Source: a virus
IMG/VR virus record: IMGVR_UViG_3300042691_019888
Coordinates: 1 to 24,412 of that record
Direction: 5' to 3' (one strand)
DNA length: 24,412 nt
Below the pieces are notes generated by a model, which saw nothing but the letters and a program-made list of their open reading frames with translations, did no database searches and was not told the DNA's origin. A program made the position numbers and the translations under genes. Below, piece by piece: positions 19,950-24,412 of this stretch (the stretch's first letter is position 1; each line of letters opens with the position of its first letter).

Positions 19950-20921
19950 ATGGTCAGCGTCAACGTCACCAGCACCGCGATCGGCGCTACCGTCTCGTCC
20001 GCGGGCAGCGTGAGCGTCTCCGCGACCCAGGCCGGCAGCATCGTCGCGGTCGGCAGCGCGTACCAGCCCGCCAGCCATGCGGCATCGCACGGTGCGGGCG
20101 GTTCCGACGAAATCTCTATCTCGCAGTCGCAGATTGAGTCTGTCTTTGGCGCGGAACCGTCAAACATCACCGGCGACCTGAACTTAATCCTGTCGACGAC
20201 GGCCGATGCCGGCAGCCTGTCGTCGGGGACGGTCGGGAGGGCTCGACTCCCTGCCGCAACGACTACCGCGGTCGGTGTCATTGCCGTGGGCACGGGGCTG
20301 TCCATGGTCGGCGGCACCTCGCTGCGGGCCAACGTCGTGAGCGTCAACGGGAGGACCGGAGTTGTATCGCTCACCGCATCGGACGTCTCGGCGGCCGATG
20401 GCGACCACTCGCACGGCCCGATCGCAGGCGACGGGACGGTGAACGGCGAAATGTTTTTCATCGGCGACAACGACACAAGCGGGTCGATCAATGGAGGAAC
20501 GGCCTACCTCTCCGGCATTGTGTTCTCAGGAAACCTGTCGTCGCAGAACACGGCATTCACCGGCTCGGCCGGAGCGCTGACGTCCGGCACACTGTCCATC
20601 GACAGGCTACCCGTCATTCAGGACAAGTCGTCTTCACTGGGCAACACCGGCTCGTCGCTGACTCTGTCGCTCTCTTCCGCGAGTGTGCAGCGGGCCACAC
20701 TCTCGGCGAACTGCACATTTACGATGCCGACGGCGACCGCCGGCGCATCCCTGATCCTGATCCTGACGCAAGGAGGCACCGGCAACACGGCGACGTTCAC
20801 GAGTGTCAAGTGGCCTGGGGGCTCGGCCCCAACGGTCACGGCGACGAACGGGAAGGTTGACGTGCTTCGATTCGTCAGCGACGGAACTTCTTGGTACGGA
20901 TTCGCTCACCAAAACTACTGA
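19950..20921 (+). CDS. Tail fibre protein (323 aa)
   Basis: Ser/Thr/Gly/Ala-rich fibre. ATG at 19950 is two bases past the previous stop. Near residues 42-56 it has S-H-A-A-S-H-G-A-G-G-S-D-E-I, a motif seen in many phage tail fibres. The middle has N-V-V-S-V-N-G-R-T-G-V-V-S-L-T-A-S-D-V, the usual N-G-x-T-G-x-V-x-L fibre strand-turn element. The C-terminus is a recognisable fibre tip: A-T-L-S-A-N-C-T-F-T-M-P-T-A, L-I-L-I-L-T-Q-G-G-T-G-N, then S-V-K-W-P-G-G and a final F-V-S-D-G-T-S-W-Y-G-F. It is expected to form trimers. Receptor unknown. Fibre call secure, specificity not. Confidence 0.8.
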   Translation: MVSVNVTSTAIGATVSSAGSVSVSATQAGSIVAVGSAYQPASHAASHGAGGSDEISISQSQIESVFGAEPSNITGDLNLILSTTADAGSLSSGTVGRARLPAATTTAVGVIAVGTGLSMVGGTSLRANVVSVNGRTGVVSLTASDVSAADGDHSHGPIAGDGTVNGEMFFIGDNDTSGSINGGTAYLSGIVFSGNLSSQNTAFTGSAGALTSGTLSIDRLPVIQDKSSSLGNTGSSLTLSLSSASVQRATLSANCTFTMPTATAGASLILILTQGGTGNTATFTSVKWPGGSAPTVTATNGKVDVLRFVSDGTSWYGFAHQNY

Positions 20922-20933
20922 TTGGAGTCTCAA

Positions 20934-21218
20934 GTGTCACTCGTCCACACATCACGAACGGTCGGAACGGCCATCACGTCGATTGTTCCAGCCTCCGGCG
21001 ACAACTACGAGTTCATCGCCATCGCCAACAACGGTTCGGGCACGGCCTATCTCAAGATGGTGCCGTCGACCGTGACTCTCACTGTCGCCAACGGCATCCC
21101 GCTCGCGTCGGGGGCGTCGATCCTTCTGGATCAGGACGTGACGCCGATCCTCACCGGCGGCGTGTCGGCGGTCTGTGACACGGGCGCAACCACGACCCTG
21201 GCCGTGCAGGCATACTGA
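20934..21218 (+). CDS. Small beta-rich fibre-associated protein (94 aa)
   Basis: I take GTG 20934, with GGAG at 20924-20927 upstream; TTG 20922 overlapping the site is less likely. The product is a compact beta sequence: S-L-V-H-T-S-R-T-V-G-T, then N-Y-E-F-I-A-I-A-N-N-G-S-G-T-A-Y-L, T-V-A-N-G-I-P-L-A-S-G-A-S-I-L-L and a final T-T-T-L-A-V-Q-A-Y. The N-N-G-S-G-T/N-T-G-x-x-x-L and G-I-P-L-A-S-G-A elements parallel the proteins at 1540 and 8784, suggesting a shared beta-sandwich fold used at three points of the virion. The gene sits between two fibres. It may be a fibre accessory or decoration protein. No established family recognised. Confidence 0.55.
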   Translation: MSLVHTSRTVGTAITSIVPASGDNYEFIAIANNGSGTAYLKMVPSTVTLTVANGIPLASGASILLDQDVTPILTGGVSAVCDTGATTTLAVQAY

Positions 21219-21219
21219 A

Positions 21220-23544
21220 ATGGGCTTCCTGTCAATCAACGGCGACAGGTCGGCGTCCTCGAAGTCGAGGATGGTAGCCTCTGGAGCATTCACCCCTCGC
21301 TCCATCAGCGGCCTCGCCCTCTGGCTTGACGCGAGCGACACCACCTCCACCTACACCACCGACGCTGGTCCGGTGACGGCGGTGAGTTCGCCTACGGAGA
21401 TTGCGGGGTGCGTGGGGTGGTGGGATGCGAGCGATGCCAGCACGCTGTTTGCTGCCGACACCGGCAGCACGCTTGCGACAACGACGGTGGGTCGCTGGGC
21501 GAACAAGGGGACGCTGGGAAGCGCTGCGGATTTGCTGCAAGCGACGAGCGCATCGCGACCAACAACGGCTGCTTCCACGCGCAACGGCCGGAACGTCCTT
21601 TCGTTCGACGGCACAGACGATTTTTTGCAGCGATCTTTCACCCTGTCGCAGCCATGCACTGTCTTGATGGCATTTGCATGTCCGTCAACACCAGGATCAA
21701 ACCTCACCCTCATCGACGGTGCTGGTGCCGGAAACAAGTTGCGAGTCTTTACGTCAGGGTCAAATCTGGCGATGTATAGCGGCGCGCAGTTGACGAGCAA
21801 CATTCTGCCATCCTCGCTGCCCGCGTGGGGCGTGCGGTCGTTTGTGTTCAACGGAGCGTCGTCTGCTGCCATAAGCGGCGGGCTTGTGGACACTGCTGGC
21901 AACACGGGAACCACTGCGGCCGATGGCTTGACGGTCGCAGCGTGGGGGGCCGGTGGATCGCAGTTCTTTGGCGTCACTGTCGCCGAGATCGTTGTCTTCA
22001 ACTCGGCCCTCTCCACCGCAGACCGCGCCCGCGTGGAGGCTTACTTAGCCCAGCGATGGGGCGTCTCAGGCGTCCACGCACAGGCCACCGCATCAAGCGA
22101 TCCGGTCGGCTACTGGCGAGACAAGTCGGGCAACGCGAGGCACGCCACGCAGAGTACGGCGGCGAATCGGCCAAAGGCCAACGCGGCGGGACTCAACTCG
22201 CGGCGATCCATTCAGTTCTTTGGTGGCAACACGGAACTGCTTTCGCTTGGCAACCTGTCGGCTGTGTTCCCGGCTGCTGGCGAAGTGCTGGTTGCCTACT
22301 CGCCAACGAACGACACATCGTACGGGCTGTATGAGACGAGGGCCAACTCTTCCTACTTCCGCAACGGGAACGGTCTGTCGTACTTCGGCACGTTCTCAAC
22401 GGGCAGGCAGGCTGGCATTTCCGTATCCATGCCGTCCAGCGGCAATCACGTTGTCAGCATGAGGAACGACAACTCTGGAAATGCAACGCAGATTGTGCGA
22501 CTTGATGGCGCTCAGGTGTTCGCGGGAGTCAATGTCGGCGGATACGCTGGCGGCGACTCGCACGTTCTCGGCAACAACAACAACTCTGCTTCAGACACGG
22601 GCCTCACCGGATACATTGGCGAGGTGCTTGCGTTCCCGAGAATCCTGTCCACCGCAGAACGCCGCCGCCTTGAGGTCTACTTGGCAAACCGATGGGGCAT
22701 CACCCTCGCCCCGCAAGTCTCCAACGCCGACGCGCAAGACTGGATCAATCGCGTCTATGCCAACGGCGGGTCGGTGAGTGCCAGTACGGCGAGCGCGGTG
22801 AACACGCTGTGCGACTCACTGGATGCGGCATCGCTGCGGGATCGGTTCTATCGGCTCAACCTCTTCTGCGGCACCGGCCTCAACGCCTGCCTCGTCCCGC
22901 TGTATCGCGGGCCGTCGCTGGGCGGAACGCAGTACGGCAACACCACCGACACTAACGTCGGGCCGTTTGTCAGTGGCGACTACACCGAGACAGGCGCGGG
23001 CGGCGGGCTGCTGGGGAACGGAACAAGCAAGTATCTCAACACCGGCCTGACGGTCAGCGACATCGGGACAGCGGCCAGCGGGCATATGTCTGTGTATCAC
23101 GGCTTGAGCAGTGGCGCGAACGTCAACCGCTACTACATGGGCGCGAACGACGCAACTACTGGAAACCGCTTCTACTTTGGAACGGATTCCTTCTCCACGG
23201 CATCCGCCCTTGGTATATACGGCGGTGTTCAAGGCGCATCGCAGTCGCTGGCCGCGAACGGTCACGGCCCTGCTGGACACAGAATCCTCTCGCGAGAAAC
23301 GGATTCTTTGCTCACGCACTACCACAACGGAAGCGTTGTCGCGACAAACACCACCGGGATTGCGACGGCCGTGTCCAACGCTGCGTTTGCCGTCTTCGCC
23401 GTAAATCGGAACGGCACTGTCGACAGGTGGCACAACTCTTGGATTTCAGCCTACTCCATCGGCCTTGGGCTTAACTCAACGCAAGCCAGTGCATACAGGT
23501 CGATCTTGCAGACCTTTCAGACCGCTCTCGGGAGGAACGTCTGA
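21220..23544 (+). CDS. LamG/concanavalin-like tail fibre or receptor-binding protein (774 aa)
   Basis: ATG 21220 starts right after the previous stop; the frame's earlier GTG overlaps the upstream gene. It contains lectin-like (LamG/ConA) domains recognisable from recurrent blocks. These are L-A-L-W-L-D-A-S-D (31-40) and G-W-W-D-A-S-D (66-72) openings, W-R-D-K-S-G-N-A-R-H-A-T-Q (299-311), and the closing blocks E-I-V-V-F, L-S-T-A-D-R-A-R-V-E-A-Y-L-A-Q-R-W-G (256-281) and E-V-L-A-F, L-S-T-A-E-R-R-R-L-E-V-Y-L-A-N-R-W-G (468-493). The domain order suggests one domain nested in another (see the separate entry). Residues ~500-774 form another probable ConA-like region (G-N-G-T-S-K-Y-L-N-T-G-L, then S-A-Y-S-I-G-L-G-L-N-S). 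Such domains bind glycans. Likely a host-recognition fibre. Confidence 0.8.
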   Translation: MGFLSINGDRSASSKSRMVASGAFTPRSISGLALWLDASDTTSTYTTDAGPVTAVSSPTEIAGCVGWWDASDASTLFAADTGSTLATTTVGRWANKGTLGSAADLLQATSASRPTTAASTRNGRNVLSFDGTDDFLQRSFTLSQPCTVLMAFACPSTPGSNLTLIDGAGAGNKLRVFTSGSNLAMYSGAQLTSNILPSSLPAWGVRSFVFNGASSAAISGGLVDTAGNTGTTAADGLTVAAWGAGGSQFFGVTVAEIVVFNSALSTADRARVEAYLAQRWGVSGVHAQATASSDPVGYWRDKSGNARHATQSTAANRPKANAAGLNSRRSIQFFGGNTELLSLGNLSAVFPAAGEVLVAYSPTNDTSYGLYETRANSSYFRNGNGLSYFGTFSTGRQAGISVSMPSSGNHVVSMRNDNSGNATQIVRLDGAQVFAGVNVGGYAGGDSHVLGNNNNSASDTGLTGYIGEVLAFPRILSTAERRRLEVYLANRWGITLAPQVSNADAQDWINRVYANGGSVSASTASAVNTLCDSLDAASLRDRFYRLNLFCGTGLNACLVPLYRGPSLGGTQYGNTTDTNVGPFVSGDYTETGAGGGLLGNGTSKYLNTGLTVSDIGTAASGHMSVYHGLSSGANVNRYYMGANDATTGNRFYFGTDSFSTASALGIYGGVQGASQSLAANGHGPAGHRILSRETDSLLTHYHNGSVVATNTTGIATAVSNAAFAVFAVNRNGTVDRWHNSWISAYSIGLGLNSTQASAYRSILQTFQTALGRNV
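21391..22098 (+). other. Apparent nested LamG domain inserted within a LamG domain
   Basis: Residues about 58-293 of the fibre form one whole lectin-like domain, from P-T-E-I-A-G-C-V-G-W-W-D-A-S-D to the A-Q-R-W-G-V block and a short linker. The domain around it is split. Its first strand and acidic loop (L-A-L-W-L-D-A-S-D, then T-D-A-G-P-V-T-A-V-S-S) precede the insert, while its second half resumes with D-P-V-G-Y-W-R-D-K-S-G-N after it. Both junctions end in Ser-Ser, and removing the middle gives a continuous normal domain reading V-S-S-D-P-V-G-Y-W. That makes an insertion the simplest reading. An alternative is three tandem domains of which two have lost parts. Confidence 0.55.
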
Positions 23545-23858
23545 TGCTCCTCTCCGAACTCACACTCCCAGTTCCCTACGCCGACTGCAAAGACCTCGCA
23601 CTGGTCTATCCCTACGAGATCGCTGTCGCCCTGTACGGTGTGCAGGAGGAGCATGGCGATCCACGCCACGTTCCGGTTGGGCGGCAACTCGTTGACGGCC
23701 GATGGGCCATGTGCGGCGACGTTCTCTCGGAGGTGGGCGAGGGCGGCATCCTGTCGCAGGCGTTCTCGTACATCACGCATGAGATGATGGCGAACGTGGA
23801 GGTGGTGCCGCTGGCTGGTCTGGAGTTTGCGGGGCCGGAGTTGGTGCTGGAAGAGTGA
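23544..23858 (+). CDS. Hypothetical protein downstream of the LamG fibre (104 aa)
   Basis: ATG 23544 shares one base with the fibre stop codon and is preceded by GGGAGGAACG, a good ribosome-binding site. The sequence includes L-P-V-P-Y-A-D-C-K-D-L-A-L-V-Y-P-Y, then I-A-V-A-L-Y-G-V-Q-E-E-H-G-D-P-R-H-V-P-V-G-R, W-A-M-C-G-D-V-L-S-E-V-G-E-G-G and a terminal L-A-G-L-E-F-A-G-P-E-L. No known domain is recognised. The two Cys residues do not form a zinc motif. A fibre chaperone or trigger is conceivable because the gene is coupled to a fibre, but this is only a positional inference. Confidence 0.5.
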   Translation: MLLSELTLPVPYADCKDLALVYPYEIAVALYGVQEEHGDPRHVPVGRQLVDGRWAMCGDVLSEVGEGGILSQAFSYITHEMMANVEVVPLAGLEFAGPELVLEE

Positions 23859-24115
23859 TGAACGACCTCGTCCAAAAACTCCGCGACATGAGCGGGCCGA
23901 TTCGCCCAAACGTCGTGTCGACGGCGGCAGACTTCATCGCCAAAATGCAGTGGCGAAGTTTCGATGAAGACAAGCCAGAAAACTATTCTCGCGTGCTCAT
24001 TCATCGCGTTGTCGGCCAGCATTCGTATGTCGATGTCACGAACTACATCGAAGAGCCGTTCCGCGACTTGTCGGGCGTCAAACACTGGATGCCGCTTCCG
24101 GAGCCGCCTCAATAA
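23858..24115 (+). CDS. DUF551-like small phage protein (85 aa)
   Basis: ATG 23858 overlaps the previous stop; the GTG at 23855 adds one residue. The N-terminus N-D-L-V-Q-K-L-R-D-M-S-G is followed by M-Q-W-R-S-F-D-E-D-K-P-E-N-Y-S-R-V-L-I-H-R-V-V-G-Q-H. It then has Y-V-D-V-T-N-Y-I-E-E-P-F-R-D-L and K-H-W-M-P-L-P-E-P-P at the end. The W-x-x-x-x-x-x-K/L-P start, the V-L strand and the terminal H-W-M-P-L-P-x-P-P are the DUF551 signature, a short domain found in many phages with no known job. The stop overlaps the HNH gene start (TAATG at 24113-24117). Confidence 0.75.
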   Translation: MNDLVQKLRDMSGPIRPNVVSTAADFIAKMQWRSFDEDKPENYSRVLIHRVVGQHSYVDVTNYIEEPFRDLSGVKHWMPLPEPPQ

Positions 24116-24412
24116 TGTTCGGCTGGCTCAGAGACTCGCTGTTCGGTGCAGGAAAGCCGCGATCTGGGTCGTGGCCCAGAGTGCGTCGCGAACATCTCAA
24201 GAAAGAGCCATCCTGCGTGGCCTGCGGCCGGTCGAGAGACTTGGAAGTCCATCACGTTCGGCCTTTTCACGATCACCCAGAACTGGAACTCGATGACGGG
24301 AACTTGGTCACGGTCTGCGGCGACCCATGTCACTTCGTCTTCGGGCATCTCCTGAACTGGCGGCAGTGCAACCCGCACGTCCGCGAGGACGCCGCGGCGT
24401 ATCGCCGCCGCA
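24115..24412 (+). CDS. HNH endonuclease, 3' end outside window
   Basis: ATG 24115 overlaps the TAA of the DUF551-like gene, and the frame is open to the window edge (99 residues visible). The protein has an HNH core of the zinc-ribbon type: C34-V-A-C37-G-R, L-E-V-H46-H47-V-R-P-F, then D-D-G-N63-L-V-T-V-C68-G-D-P-C72-H73, and H78 soon after. The two CxxC-like pairs would bind structural zinc, and the His-His/Asn/His set forms the metal-dependent nicking site. In many siphoviruses a small HNH gene sits next to the terminase and helps DNA packaging. The gene could equally be a mobile HNH nuclease. Which holds depends on what follows outside the window. Confidence 0.85.
   Translation, partial: MFGWLRDSLFGAGKPRSGSWPRVRREHLKKEPSCVACGRSRDLEVHHVRPFHDHPELELDDGNLVTVCGDPCHFVFGHLLNWRQCNPHVREDAAAYRRR

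Noticed and set aside
22816-23433. Open frame on the - strand (205 codons)
   Set aside because: Opposite the C-terminal part of the LamG fibre; no domain or ribosome-binding site evident.
19950-23544. Diversity-generating retroelement acting on the fibre genes
   Set aside because: No reverse transcriptase and no template/variable repeat pair seen in the window.
1-24412. CRISPR arrays, tRNA genes, insertion sequences, attachment sites
   Set aside because: I noticed no regular spaced repeats outside coding repeats, no cloverleaf-like gene and no transposase or integrase; a dedicated tRNA scan was not possible.

Overview
The window looks like a contiguous piece of a tailed double-stranded DNA phage or prophage (Caudoviricetes, siphovirus-like). 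All supported genes are on the + strand. They are packed almost end to end with many ATGA/GTGA start-stop overlaps and frequent GTG starts. The sequence is visibly GC-rich. Its repertoire (LamG/concanavalin-like fibres with W-D-A-S-D and A-Q-R-W-G motifs, GSGYT repeats, an HExxH mini-protein, a phage metallophosphoesterase) reminds me of phages of planctomycetes or similar aquatic GC-rich bacteria. That host guess is weak, because no host gene, tRNA or integrase is present. Terminase, portal, capsid, lysin and replication genes lie outside the window or are absent.

Region 1 (1-3357) is the end of the head module and the neck: a 5'-truncated GT-A-like glycosyltransferase, a 67-aa protein, a gp6/phiE125-gp8-like head-tail connector, a small beta-rich protein, an SPP1-gp16-like head-closure protein, an HK97-gp10-like protein and a DUF3168-like tail terminator. 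Region 2 (3360-8770) is the tail shaft. It holds three consecutive small proteins that look like tail-tube paralogues, a tail assembly chaperone with a clear lambda G/GT-style -1 programmed frameshift, and a 1231-aa tape measure protein. By the usual ~0.15 nm per residue rule the tape measure predicts a tail of about 185 nm.

Region 3 (8784-16557) should be the tail tip: a small beta protein, a ~373-aa tip or baseplate protein, a 119-aa protein and a 1972-aa fibre or tip protein combining RCC1-like blades with about fifteen GSGYT-type repeats. No canonical lambda M/L/K/I/J set is recognisable.

Region 4 (16667-19577) interrupts the structural genes with an enzyme cassette: HExxH mini-protein, short helical protein, metallophosphoesterase, dCMP-deaminase-like enzyme, dNMP kinase, then a single-span holin-like membrane protein. 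Region 5 (19579-23544) returns to adsorption structures: a BppU-N-like protein, a 323-aa fibre, a small beta protein and a 774-aa LamG-type fibre in which one lectin-like domain appears to be inserted inside another. Region 6 (23544-24412) has two small proteins, one DUF551-like, and the start of an HNH endonuclease running off the window. HNH genes often sit beside the terminase, so the packaging genes may come next.

The most notable observations are the complete frameshift element (slippery heptamer, short spacer, 8-bp hairpin), the three tube-like genes, the nested LamG domain, the giant RCC1/GSGYT protein, and the nucleotide-enzyme cassette placed between two blocks of tail genes.
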